Assembly (NCBI RefSeq): GCF_000332995.1
Contig: NZ_BANS01000053.1
Span: forward strand, 1-44,242
DNA from: Gordonia amicalis NBRC 100051 = JCM 11271
GTDB lineage: Bacteria; Actinomycetota; Actinomycetes; Mycobacteriales; Mycobacteriaceae
Direction of reading: 5' to 3'
DNA: 44,242 nucleotides
Shown here: piece by piece, positions 8,168-16,582 of the stretch
Layout: the number at the start of each line of letters is the position of its first letter
Position numbering within the stretch: the first letter of the stretch is position 1
Made by a program: the position numbers and the translations under genes
Notes under the pieces: model-generated
Told to the model about the DNA's origin: nothing
The model's input: only the letters and a program-made list of their open reading frames with translations
Databases searched by the model: none

Positions 8168-8937
8168 ATGACCGATGCTGACATCGGGAAGGTGCTCGTC
8201 GTCGGGGCCGTGAACGTCGACCTCGTCGTCGGTGCCGATCGGCTGCCCGGCCCCGGCGAGACCGTCGTCGGGCCGGACGTGGCCCGCCACGGAGGTGGCA
8301 AGGGGGCGAACGCCGCTGTCGCGGCGGCGCGATCAGGCGCGGCTGTCCGGTACTGCGGCGCGGTCGGTGACGACGAGATGGGAGCGGGGGCTCTCGCGGA
8401 GCTCGCGGACGAGGGCGTCGATGTCACCGAGGTCACCCGGGTCGCCGGAGTCGCCACCGGCGCCGCGCTGATCGTGGTGGATCCGTCCGGCGAGAATCAG
8501 ATCGCGGTGGGGTCGGGGGCGAATGCGCGTGTCGACCCCGAGCGGGTGCGCGCGGCCGTCGCCCGCGCCGCGGGCTGGGGAGACGGTTGCGTACTCGTCA
8601 GCACCGAGATAGCCCCCGACGCAGCCATTGCCGCGGTGAAAGCGGCTGCGGAACAGGGCGTCCCGTGCGTGGTCAATCCGGCCCCGGTGCTCGACGAACT
8701 CGTCGGCGTGCTCTCGGTTCCGGACATCCTCACCCCCAACGCCTCGGAACTGCGCGACCTGTACGTGCCGGCGACACCTTCAACGGCGTGCTGGCGGCTT
8801 CCCTTGCGGCCGGCGACGATCTCGTGACGGCTGCGCGGCGTGGTGCGGCAGCAGCGTCGTTGTCGGTGGTTCACGTCGGGGCGCGCACCGGGATGCCGAC
8901 GGCGGCAGCGATCCAGCGCGCGGCGTCGGGAACCTAA
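8168..8937 (+). pseudogene. rbsK: Ribokinase-family sugar kinase with internal deletion and frameshift
   Basis: ATG 8168 opens a PfkB/ribokinase N-terminus: AVNVDLVVGADRLPGPGET, the GGGKGANAAVAAARSG substrate motif, NPAPVLDEL, then TPNASELRDL near residue 195. Straight after this (about 8757-8766) the sequence jumps to AGDTFNGVLAASLAAG, the catalytic-Asp motif that should lie some 50-60 residues later, and it is in another frame. The first frame stops at 8825-8827. The C-terminal part continues in the other frame to TAA 8935-8937. Roughly 150-180 bp are missing out of frame, so no active kinase can be made. It would have phosphorylated ribose or a similar sugar. The stop overlaps the convergent flavin reductase-like gene by 4 nt. 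Confidence 0.85.
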
Positions 8938-9566
8938 CGCGTCATCGGCTGGGGCCGCTCCATGTAGAGATGGTGTTCGTCGCTCGGAATGAAGTAATCA
9001 CCCTTGCCGCCGGCGCGTAACAGGGGCCGGGGGAGCGCCGTGTCGTAGGTCAGGTCGTCACCGAGAAGCGTCGTCGAGATGTGCACCTTCACGACCTCGC
9101 CGAGGACCATCCAGGTGTCCACGGACTCGCCTGCGGCGGACCGCAGTTGAAAGGCCTCGGTGACCAGGCACTCGAAGTTGACCGGGCTCTGCGCGACCCG
9201 GGACGGGCGAACCAGGTCGGAGTCGACCGCGGTCAGGCCGGCGTGGTCGAACTCGTCGACGTCCGCAGGAAGCGCGGCGGAGGTTTGGTTCATCTGCTCG
9301 CCGATCGCCTCGGTCGCGAGGTTCCACACGAACTCACCGGTCGACTTGGCATTGGCGACAGTGTCTTTCCAGCCGATGCTGGCGAAGCCGATGATCGGAG
9401 GGGAGTAGTTGAAGAGGTTGAAGAAGCTGTAGGGGGCGAGATTTCGCACCCCGGCGTCGGACACCGTGGAGATCCAGCCGATGGGACGCGGCGCGATGAT
9501 CGCGTTGAGGGGGTCATGGGCGAGCCGGTGGCCCGCGGCCGGCTCGTAGGAGTGGTACCCGGTCAT
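8934..9566 (-). CDS. Flavin reductase-like FMN-binding protein
   Basis: 210 aa from ATG 9566 (MTGYHSYEP). A longer open frame to 9692 overlaps the divergent gene and is not conserved-looking. Features of the flavin reductase-like split-barrel family: the N-terminal PLNAIIAPRPIGWISTVSDAG strand pair, APYSFFNLFNYSPPIIGFASIG, KDTVANAKSTGEFVWNL, and the LGEVVKVHI strand. Proteins of this type bind FMN and may act as reductase partners or hydroxylating-enzyme components; the specific partner is not evident here. It converges on the broken ribokinase gene and diverges from the DUF2470 gene. Confidence 0.85.
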   Translation of the reverse strand: MTGYHSYEPAAGHRLAHDPLNAIIAPRPIGWISTVSDAGVRNLAPYSFFNLFNYSPPIIGFASIGWKDTVANAKSTGEFVWNLATEAIGEQMNQTSAALPADVDEFDHAGLTAVDSDLVRPSRVAQSPVNFECLVTEAFQLRSAAGESVDTWMVLGEVVKVHISTTLLGDDLTYDTALPRPLLRAGGKGDYFIPSDEHHLYMERPQPMTR

Positions 9567-9670
9567 CGCTTCACCGTACGTGAGTGCTCCATCGTGTCCC
9601 GGGGCAACACCGTCCGGAGACGAGATGACGGCGCCGAGTACCCTCGACGAGATCGACGAGAGAGGCTGAC

Positions 9671-9985
9671 ATGGCTGGTGACGACACGACACCGCAGTTC
9701 ACCGAGGACGTGGTGGCCGGGGTGCTGGCGCACATGAACGGCGACCACGCCGACGATTCACTGGTCATCTGCCACGCTCTCGGACAACGACGGGACGCGA
9801 CTGCGGCCGTGATGACCGGATTCGATCACGAAGCCGCGATCTTCGACGTCACCGTCCCGGAAGGGGTCGTCGAGATGCGATTCGAGTGGGACCGTCCCGT
9901 GGTGAACCGGACGGACGTACGCGTGGCCGTGGTGGCGATGTTCCGGGATGCGCAGACCCGCCTGGGGGCGACGCCGGAGAGATAG
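9671..9985 (+). CDS. DUF2470 domain protein
   Basis: 104 aa. The signature HMNGDHADDSL (residues 21-31) identifies DUF2470, the domain found at the C-terminus of HugZ-type heme-degrading/heme-binding proteins and as stand-alone actinobacterial proteins. Only this domain is present; the FMN-like split barrel that normally precedes it is missing. The divergent neighbour is itself a split-barrel flavoprotein, an adjacency that mimics the two halves of HugZ. Whether they interact is inference. Next on the same strand is the phosphatase gene, 43 nt downstream. Confidence 0.85.
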   Translation: MAGDDTTPQFTEDVVAGVLAHMNGDHADDSLVICHALGQRRDATAAVMTGFDHEAAIFDVTVPEGVVEMRFEWDRPVVNRTDVRVAVVAMFRDAQTRLGATPER

Positions 9986-10028
9986 CTCACGCACGGATAC
10001 CGCAGGGTCCAGACTTCAGTATCCTGAG

Positions 10029-10766
10029 GTGCGACTTGTCAGTGACAACGACGGGAATCGCGTGACCCTCTCCTCCGATGCCGGGCTCCGGACGTTCGCA
10101 AATCTTCGGGACCTGGGTGGGCTGCCCCTCGCGTCGGGCGGTGTCACGATGCCGAACGTGTTGATCCGCAGCGACGCGCCCTATCCCGCCGACGAGGACC
10201 CGGCGGGGGTGCCGTGGCCGCCGAGTACCGTCGTCGACCTGCGGAACCCCACGGAGATCGAGCCGATAGCGGTCACCTGGCCGTCGGGTGTGCGGGTCGT
10301 CAACCGGCAGGTGTCGTCGAGTGCGCGTATCGACCGGCTCGCCGACACGGCGCTCATCGAGATCTATTCGTCGGTCATCCGCACCGGGCAACACCGGCTC
10401 ACCGCGGCTCTCAACGAATTCGATTCCACCGGTTCGACACTCGTGCACTGCGCGGCCGGCAAGGATCGTACGGGCATGGTCGTGGCGATCGCACTGCTCC
10501 TCGCCGGGGTCGAGGCGGATTCGGTGATCGCCGACTACCAGCGCACCGAGGACTTCATCGCCGGGGTCTTCGCACGATTGCGCGAGCGGCGGAGAATCCC
10601 GGCCGGCACCACACTCGCCGCTCCGATCCTGCGGACTCCGCGTGAGGCCATCGACCTCGTCATCGACGAGGTGACCGGCGCGCCGGGCGGGGCCTGGGGA
10701 TGGTTCGAGGCGAACGGCGGCGACGTCCGGCATTTCGAGCGGTGGGTCGCCGGCTTCGTCGGCTGA
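10029..10766 (+). CDS. Tyrosine-protein phosphatase (Tyr_phosphatase3 type)
   Basis: About 245 aa from GTG 10029. GTG 10062, preceded by GGGA, is an equally plausible start giving about 234 aa. FANLRDLGGLPLASG is the typical N-terminus of PtpB/IphP-like phosphatases. The P-loop HCAAGKDRTGMV contains the catalytic Cys and Arg, and the downstream DYQRTEDF helix is also characteristic. Family members dephosphorylate phosphotyrosine (some also phosphoinositides); M. tuberculosis PtpB is the known relative. No signal peptide is seen. It converges on the thiolase gene (6-nt gap) and may be co-transcribed with the DUF2470 gene. Confidence 0.9.
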   Translation: MRLVSDNDGNRVTLSSDAGLRTFANLRDLGGLPLASGGVTMPNVLIRSDAPYPADEDPAGVPWPPSTVVDLRNPTEIEPIAVTWPSGVRVVNRQVSSSARIDRLADTALIEIYSSVIRTGQHRLTAALNEFDSTGSTLVHCAAGKDRTGMVVAIALLLAGVEADSVIADYQRTEDFIAGVFARLRERRRIPAGTTLAAPILRTPREAIDLVIDEVTGAPGGAWGWFEANGGDVRHFERWVAGFVG

Positions 10767-10772
10767 ATCGTC

Positions 10773-12011
10773 TCAGACCCGCTCGAAGATCGCGGTGAGC
10801 CCCTGGCCGCCACCGATGCACATGGTCTCGAGTCCGAAACGTGCCTCACGACGGTCGAGTTCACGCAGCAGTGTCGTCAGGATCCGCACGCCGGTCGCAC
10901 CGACCGGGTGACCCAATGAGATACCCGACCCGTTGACATTGGTGCGCTCGAAATCGGCGTCGGCGAACTTCCACTCTCGAGTGACCGCGAGCGCCTGGGC
11001 GGCGAAGGCCTCGTTCAGTTCGATGAGATCGATGTCGGACAGTTCGAGACCCGCCCGTGCGAGTGCCTTGGCGGTGGAGGGGACCGGGCCGATGCCCATC
11101 ACCTCCGGTCCGACACCGGCGACCGCCCAGGTGACCAGGCGGGCGAGCGGATCGAGACCCAGGCGTTCGGCATTCGCCCGGGTGGTCACCAGTGTGGCGG
11201 CGGCGCCGTCGTTCTGACCGCTGGCGTTGCCGGCGGTGACGGTCGCCTCGGGATCGGACCTGACCATGATCGGCCGCAGTCGGGCCAGCGACTCCAGCGT
11301 GGTGTCGGCACGGGGATGTTCGTCGCGGTCGACGACCTGGTCGTCGCCTTTGCGCTGCGGAACCGACACCGGCACGATCTCTTTCGCGAACTTGCCGCTC
11401 TCGATGGCGGCCACGGCCCGTCGATGCGATTCGACGGCCAACTCGTCCTGTTCCCGGCGCGGGATCGAGTACTCGCGGCGGAGGTTCTCCGCGGTCTCGA
11501 GCATGCCACCGGGGACCGGATGGTTCTTTCCGCCCGCGGTGACGCGGCCGCGGGCCAGCCGATCGTGCAGGGTGGCCGGCGCACCCTTGGCGCCCCATCG
11601 CATCGACTCGGTGTAATACTCTGCGCGACTCATGGATTCGACGCCGCCGGCGATCACCAGCTCGGCGACCCCGGTCTGGATGCGCATCGCGGCATCGAGT
11701 ACCGCCTGTAGGCCGGAACCGCAGCGTCGGTCGAGCTGGGAACCCGGCACGGTGACGGGGAGTCCCGCATCGAGTGCGGCGACGCGACCGATGGCCGGCG
11801 CCTCGCCATTGGGATAACACTGGCCGAAGATCACGTCGTCGACACTCTCCGGGTCGATCGCGGTGCGTTGCAACAGTGCCGAGATCACCGTCGCGGCCAG
11901 GTCGGTCGCCGGGACGTCGACGAACGAACCGCCGTAGCGTCCCACGGGCGTACGGAGTGGCTCACAGATCACGACATCGTCGGCTGCGGGTGGTGCGGTG
12001 TTCACGCTCAT
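10773..12011 (-). CDS. Acetyl-CoA C-acyltransferase (thiolase)
   Basis: 412 aa from ATG 12011, which overlaps the stop of the CoA ligase gene (ATGA). Thiolase motifs: nucleophile Cys97 in SQLDRRCGSG, VIAGGVESMSRAEYY, NEAFAAQALAV, NGSGISLGHPVGATG with the catalytic His, and CIGGGQG with the second Cys. It should cleave a 3-ketoacyl-CoA to acetyl-CoA (or propionyl-CoA) plus a shortened acyl-CoA, the last step of the pathway encoded by this operon. Last of five tightly coupled genes, and presumably under the TetR repressor upstream of the operon. Confidence 0.95.
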   Translation of the reverse strand: MSVNTAPPAADDVVICEPLRTPVGRYGGSFVDVPATDLAATVISALLQRTAIDPESVDDVIFGQCYPNGEAPAIGRVAALDAGLPVTVPGSQLDRRCGSGLQAVLDAAMRIQTGVAELVIAGGVESMSRAEYYTESMRWGAKGAPATLHDRLARGRVTAGGKNHPVPGGMLETAENLRREYSIPRREQDELAVESHRRAVAAIESGKFAKEIVPVSVPQRKGDDQVVDRDEHPRADTTLESLARLRPIMVRSDPEATVTAGNASGQNDGAAATLVTTRANAERLGLDPLARLVTWAVAGVGPEVMGIGPVPSTAKALARAGLELSDIDLIELNEAFAAQALAVTREWKFADADFERTNVNGSGISLGHPVGATGVRILTTLLRELDRREARFGLETMCIGGGQGLTAIFERV

Positions 12012-13705
12012 GCGGGTGTTCCTTTGCGGTAGTCCACTTCCTGGCCTGCCCACCGCTGCGCCCAGTCGCGCAGCTCGACAGCCCGGATCTTGGTTCCGTT
12101 GCCCCCGACCGTGGTCGGCATCTCCTCGATCACGTGTACGGCGGCAGGCACCTTGAATGCGGCCAGGCGGTCGCGGCACCAGGCCTTCAACGCGGCGGCG
12201 TCGAGGTCGGCGTCGGGGGCGACGGGTACGACGAAGGCCACCGCCTCGGTGTAACCACCAGAACCGGTGATCCCGACGACCTTCGCGGTCTGTACGTTCT
12301 CGTGTTCGGCGAGGCGGTGTTCGATCTCCGCCGGGTCGACGAGGAAACCTCGTAGCCGCAACACATCCCCCATGCGGCACACATAACGGAAGCCACCGGT
12401 GTCGAGGGTGCGCGCGAGATCGCCGCTGCGGAACCAGCCGTCGGTGGTGAATGCCCGCGTGGCGGCTTCCGGGCTGCCGAGATACGCGTCGACGACGTTG
12501 GGACCGCGGAACTGCAGTTCACCCTCCTCGTCGGCTCCCAGGATGCGGTCGTCGAACGGATCGACGACACGGACCTCGATGGCATCCTCCACCGGCCGGC
12601 CACCGCCGTTCCAGCGCAACGATTCCGGGTCGTCGGAAGACCACAGCAGAGCGAGAGCGAAGACCTCCGACGAACCGAAGACACCCGTCGTCTGGGCGCC
12701 GGCCTCGTCGCGCGCCCACCGGGCGATGTCATGGGACCGGCCGAGGAAGTCCGCGATGCCGAGCCAACGCAGCGAGCTCAGGTCGGTACGCCGGCCGTCA
12801 TGCCAGGTGTCGTACAGGCGCCCGAAGAGGTCGTCGCCGCCGACGATGTGGGTCACACGCAGCGATTCGACTCGATCGAGGGTGGCCACCGCGTCGAAGA
12901 CGGGCTCCATCAGGATGGCTGCGCCACCGGCGAGACCGGCCATGGCAGTGCTGAATCCGAAGACACCCGACACGGGTAGGACGCCGAGGACCACGTCGCC
13001 CTGGCGGACGTCCATGATGACGGAATCGGCATGCGCATGGCGGACGACGGCGCAATCCCGGTGCGCGGCGAGCTTGGGGGTCCCGGTGGAGCCCGAGGTC
13101 GTGAATGCGACCCCGAGTTCACCGGTGTCCGCAGCGCGCTCACCCGCAGGTGTCCATGCCGCCGTCGATGGGGTCGCGGGTGCGTGAACGCCGGTGGTGT
13201 CGCCACTTCCGGCGATCCAGGCTCCCGCGCCGAGATCGAAGTCGGACGGCGTCGCGGTGGGACTCAACGGCCCGGGGACGACCGCGATCGCGGGAACGGG
13301 ATCGGCCGCCGAACTCGCATCGCGCAAGGTGCCGAAGATGTCGAGCCCGTGGAACTGCGCGGGGACGGCGACCACCGCAGGCCGCGCCGAGGTCAGGATG
13401 TGGGCGACCTCGCCGACGTTGTACCGGGTGTTGACCCCGATGACGTGCGCACCGACGGCCGACGCGGCGAACTGCCAGACGAGCGCATCGGACCAGTTCG
13501 GCAGATATACCGCCAGGCACTGGCCTCGACGGACACCGATGTCGGACAGCTCTTCGCGCAGCCGCTCGACTCGTCGTGCGAGTTCGGATCGGGCGAGGGT
13601 GATCACCTCGCCGTCGGCGACGTCCATCGCCACCGGGCTGTCCGGGGACTTCTGGACGAGGTCGGCGAGCATCCCGGCGAGCGTGGGACGGGTGGTGACG
13701 GTCAT
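12008..13705 (-). CDS. Acyl-CoA synthetase / AMP-dependent CoA ligase
   Basis: 565 aa from ATG 13705; both ends overlap neighbours by 4 nt. ANL-superfamily motifs: TTSGSTGTPK (ATP/phosphate loop), GVFGSSEV, the YVCRMGDVLRLRGFLVDPAEIE hinge, and a C-terminal VGGNGTKI lysine motif. It activates a carboxylic acid through an acyl-AMP to its CoA thioester, the entry step of the operon. The substrate is unknown; the set of partners (dehydrogenase, hydrolase, thiolase) suggests a branched, cyclic or terpenoid-like acid rather than plain fatty acid, but that is inference. Confidence 0.93.
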   Translation of the reverse strand: MTVTTRPTLAGMLADLVQKSPDSPVAMDVADGEVITLARSELARRVERLREELSDIGVRRGQCLAVYLPNWSDALVWQFAASAVGAHVIGVNTRYNVGEVAHILTSARPAVVAVPAQFHGLDIFGTLRDASSAADPVPAIAVVPGPLSPTATPSDFDLGAGAWIAGSGDTTGVHAPATPSTAAWTPAGERAADTGELGVAFTTSGSTGTPKLAAHRDCAVVRHAHADSVIMDVRQGDVVLGVLPVSGVFGFSTAMAGLAGGAAILMEPVFDAVATLDRVESLRVTHIVGGDDLFGRLYDTWHDGRRTDLSSLRWLGIADFLGRSHDIARWARDEAGAQTTGVFGSSEVFALALLWSSDDPESLRWNGGGRPVEDAIEVRVVDPFDDRILGADEEGELQFRGPNVVDAYLGSPEAATRAFTTDGWFRSGDLARTLDTGGFRYVCRMGDVLRLRGFLVDPAEIEHRLAEHENVQTAKVVGITGSGGYTEAVAFVVPVAPDADLDAAALKAWCRDRLAAFKVPAAVHVIEEMPTTVGGNGTKIRAVELRDWAQRWAGQEVDYRKGTPA

Positions 13706-14574
13706 GACACGACCTCCGGGGTGCGCGTGCCGGCCGGCAGGGACCGCAGCCAGGCGTCGGCGCGCGAACCGAAGTCGGGGAGCTCCTCCATCGGATAGTG
13801 GCCGTATCCGGCCAGCTCGGTGAACTCCGCACGCGGACCGTCGAGTTCGTTGATCTCGTCGGCGGCTCGGCGGACGGCGTCCAGGCTGATCCACGGATCG
13901 TCGGCACCGCAGACCAGATGCAGGCCACAGGTGAGTTCGGTGAGCCGGTCGCGGACATCGTGACTGCCCCAGCCGATGAGGTCCGACGAGGAGATCTCCG
14001 GGTCCTCACGTTTGTGCATGAGGCCGATGAGATGTGCCCGCGCCGCGGGCACCGCCCGTCCTACGGAGGCCATGCTGCCGAGGTAGGTGCGATCCGCGCG
14101 GGCGGGTCCGGCGACATCCTCGAGTTCGCGTCGTAGACCGGCGATCTTGACCCGACCGGGTCCGGTCTCGGCAGCCATGGCCACGGCCCCGGCGAGGGGG
14201 TAGTCGGGTCGCGTCGCCAGTTCGAGCGTGAGCTTGCCGCCGATGGAACACCCGATGACATACGGCCGCTCGACGTCCAGGCGCCGAAGGACGGCGGTGA
14301 GCCAGTCGGCGTAGTCGCCGAGGTCGGTGATCGGGCCGGTTGGGCAGGGCTCGGAGCGTCCGTGACCCGGTAGGTCCGGGACGATGACGCGGTAGCCGCG
14401 GTCGGCGATGTCCTGTGCGGCACGCCGCCATTGGACGCCGCTCTGTCCGGCGGTGTGGATGCACAGCACCGTCGGTAGGTCGGCGACGCGTCGGACCGGC
14501 GTGGTGGGGTCGGCGGTGACGATCTCGACGAACGCCAACGCGCCCCGGATCTCGAGGTAGCGTGCCTCGATCAT
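13702..14574 (-). CDS. Alpha/beta hydrolase
   Basis: 290 aa from ATG 14574, coupled to both neighbours by ATGA overlaps. Alpha/beta-hydrolase features: PDLPGHGRSEP after strand 4, nucleophile elbow GCSIGG with Ser110, LVCGADDPWISLDAV with the acid residue, and GYGHYPMEE with the catalytic His. It probably hydrolyses an ester, lactone, thioester or C-C bond in the pathway of this operon; relatives include 3-oxoadipate enol-lactonase and ring-fission hydrolases. No signal peptide, so cytosolic. Confidence 0.9.
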   Translation of the reverse strand: MIEARYLEIRGALAFVEIVTADPTTPVRRVADLPTVLCIHTAGQSGVQWRRAAQDIADRGYRVIVPDLPGHGRSEPCPTGPITDLGDYADWLTAVLRRLDVERPYVIGCSIGGKLTLELATRPDYPLAGAVAMAAETGPGRVKIAGLRRELEDVAGPARADRTYLGSMASVGRAVPAARAHLIGLMHKREDPEISSSDLIGWGSHDVRDRLTELTCGLHLVCGADDPWISLDAVRRAADEINELDGPRAEFTELAGYGHYPMEELPDFGSRADAWLRSLPAGTRTPEVVS

Positions 14575-15305
14575 GAGTGCACCTCCCGCGCCATCGCCCG
14601 CGCGTTCTGGATGATCGCGTGGAGCGGCTTGGTCAATCGCAGATACTCGTATCCGTTTCCGGCGGAGGAGAACTCACCACGGAGTGCGCGACGCATGAAG
14701 TCATCTGAGTCGGAGAGCATCAGATCCACCCAGGTGACAGGGGCCGCTTCGAAGGTGAACGTGGCACCCAGGAGCGCGCGCCGCGTGACGTCGATGACCT
14801 GGCCCTTGTAGATGCGCAGGTGCACTTCGCGGTCACCGCAACGCAGTCCGACGGTGCCGTCCCAGGTGGAGACCGACGAGGTGAACGCGGCGTCGTGATG
14901 CAGGCGTTCACGCAGTTGCTCACCCCACTCGATCGAACAGAAGTCAAGCGACGGAATCACTTCGGGCCGGTTCTCGGTACGCCAGGTTTCCGTTCCGGAT
15001 TCGCGAACCCGTCCGGCGTCGTCGAGCAGCCGGACCTCACGGTCGATGCCGTCGGGTCCGACGCGGGTCACGACGGTGGTGGCGTGGACACGGTCCGACC
15101 CGGTGATCGGCTTTGTGGCCGACCAGGTGACACCGACCCGTTCGGCGGCCGGGACCGGGTCGGTCAGCCACTCCGCCACCACCATCCCGAACGACGGTGA
15201 ACGAGCGGGGATGCGGAGCCCGTGGCGGTAGAGGACATCGGCGGCCGGTTCGGTGCCGGTCGAGGTCCGGACACCGACGCGGATCGATGCGAGGGCGGAA
15301 CTCAT
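14571..15305 (-). CDS. Unknown protein, possible hotdog plus SCP2-like domains
   Basis: 244 aa from ATG 15305 (MSSALASIRVGVRT), overlapping the dehydrogenase stop by 4 nt. I do not recognise a firm family. Residues about 45-115 (HATTVVTRVGPDGIDREVRLLDDAGRV) read like beta strands of a hotdog or related lipid-binding fold. The C-terminal half (AAPVTWVDLMLSDSDDFMRRALRGEFSSAGNGYEYLRLTKPLHAI) resembles sterol-carrier-protein-2-like domains in its strand-helix pattern. Its fixed place inside a coupled CoA-ester operon argues for acyl-CoA or lipid binding, perhaps the missing hydratase step. This is inference. Confidence 0.7.
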   Translation of the reverse strand: MSSALASIRVGVRTSTGTEPAADVLYRHGLRIPARSPSFGMVVAEWLTDPVPAAERVGVTWSATKPITGSDRVHATTVVTRVGPDGIDREVRLLDDAGRVRESGTETWRTENRPEVIPSLDFCSIEWGEQLRERLHHDAAFTSSVSTWDGTVGLRCGDREVHLRIYKGQVIDVTRRALLGATFTFEAAPVTWVDLMLSDSDDFMRRALRGEFSSAGNGYEYLRLTKPLHAIIQNARAMAREVHS

Positions 15306-16495
15306 GACCCGGCCCTGCCCAGCAACTCGTCGGAGATGATCCGCATCTGGATCTCGCTGGTGCCTTCGAAGATCTTCGTGAGACGTGCGTCGCGCCAATG
15401 ACGTTCGACCTGGAAGTCGGTGGTGTAGCCGGCGCCACCGTGGATCTGGACGGCCTCGCTGGTCACCCGTTCGGCCATCTCGGTGGCGACGAGTTTGCAC
15501 ATGGAGGCCTCGAGCGAACAACGCCGGCCGGTGTCGATGTCGGTGGCGACCGAGTACATCAACTGCCGCGCCGCCTCGATGTCGGCGGCCATCCTGGCGA
15601 TCTTGAAACGCAGGTGCTGGAAGTCCGCGAGTTCGTGGCCGAACTGCTTGCGGGTGTGCATGTAGGCGATGGAGTCCTCGAGTGCGGCGCGGGCCAGGCC
15701 GATCGCGCGGGCCGCCGTGTGGGCACGACCGACCTCGAGCCCGCTGACCGCGAGGTAGAAGCCCTTGCCCTCCTCGCCGAGCATGCGGTCGGCGGGGATG
15801 CGGAAATCGTCGAAGGACAGTTCCCAGGTGTTCCAGCCGAAGTAGCCGATCTTACGGACCTTGGTGCCGGAGATGCCCTGGGGGAACAGGCCGCGTTCCT
15901 TCTCGACGAGGAAGGCGCTGATGCCCCGATGCGGCTTGGCCGGGTCCTTGTTCGGATCGGTACGGGCGAACAGCACGAGGTAGTCGGCCTCGTCGGCGTA
16001 GGTGCACCACATCTTGGTGCCGTTGACGACCCAGTCGTCGCCGTCACGGGTCGCCCGGCAGGAGATGTTGGCGACGTCGGAACCAGCCTCGGCCTCGGAA
16101 AGCGCATAGGCGCCGAGATATTCGCCGCGCGCCACGCGCGGCAGCAGTGCGGACTCCTGCTCGGGGGTGAATCCGCCGCCCATGCCGTTGCCGCGCGCCA
16201 ACAGTCCTGACACGCTCATCCACGCCCGCGAGAGTTCTTCGGCGACAAGGCAGTATTCGAAGACGCCGAGCCCGAGGCCGCCGTGCTCCTCGGGAATCAT
16301 GATGCCGAAGAACCCGACCTCCGCCATCGCCTTCTTGAGCGTGTCGGGGATGGTCCCCTGGACGGGGTCGAGTTCGTTGGCGACCGGCAGCACCTGCTTC
16401 ATGGCGAAGTCACGGGCGAGGTCGCGGATGGCGATCCGATCCTCGGTCAGGTATCGCGGGCTGTCGGTCCGGGGCTGTGACGGCCGATGGGTCAT
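15302..16495 (-). CDS. Acyl-CoA dehydrogenase
   Basis: 397 aa from ATG 16495, with AGGAG 6 nt upstream. First gene of the five-gene operon. Flavin motifs: YALSEAEAGSDVANISC (FAD contact), KMWCTYADEADYLVLFART, RKQFGHELADFQHLRFKIA, QIHGGAGYTTDFQVERHWRDARL, and FEGTSEIQ where the Glu matches the catalytic base of MCAD-type enzymes. It introduces the alpha-beta double bond in an acyl-CoA, passing electrons to ETF. A TetR-type operator lies 57-71 nt before the start, so the whole operon is likely controlled by the adjacent repressor. Confidence 0.95.
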   Translation of the reverse strand: MTHRPSQPRTDSPRYLTEDRIAIRDLARDFAMKQVLPVANELDPVQGTIPDTLKKAMAEVGFFGIMIPEEHGGLGLGVFEYCLVAEELSRAWMSVSGLLARGNGMGGGFTPEQESALLPRVARGEYLGAYALSEAEAGSDVANISCRATRDGDDWVVNGTKMWCTYADEADYLVLFARTDPNKDPAKPHRGISAFLVEKERGLFPQGISGTKVRKIGYFGWNTWELSFDDFRIPADRMLGEEGKGFYLAVSGLEVGRAHTAARAIGLARAALEDSIAYMHTRKQFGHELADFQHLRFKIARMAADIEAARQLMYSVATDIDTGRRCSLEASMCKLVATEMAERVTSEAVQIHGGAGYTTDFQVERHWRDARLTKIFEGTSEIQMRIISDELLGRAGS

Positions 16496-16551
16496 GGCCT
16501 TCTCCTAGTGAATGCGGGCCGGGGTGATCGGGGTTGTGCTCGCGGCCACTC

Positions 16552-16566
16552 ATTAACGTGCGTTCA
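16552..16566 (-). promoter_or_regulatory. TetR-type operator in front of the acyl-CoA operon
   Basis: Minus strand reads TGAACGCACGTTAAT, 14 of 15 bases identical to the site at 17305-17319. The core AACGxACGTT is palindromic. It lies between the TetR gene stop and the dehydrogenase start. A matching pair of sites flanking a TetR gene is the expected arrangement for an autoregulated local repressor. Confidence 0.7.
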
Positions 16567-16582
16567 CCATTAGAGCACCGGG

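Noticed and set aside
7390..8457. 355-codon minus-strand frame opposite msrA and the ribokinase remnant
   Set aside because: Ser/Pro/Thr-rich shadow that crosses two real genes and a terminator.
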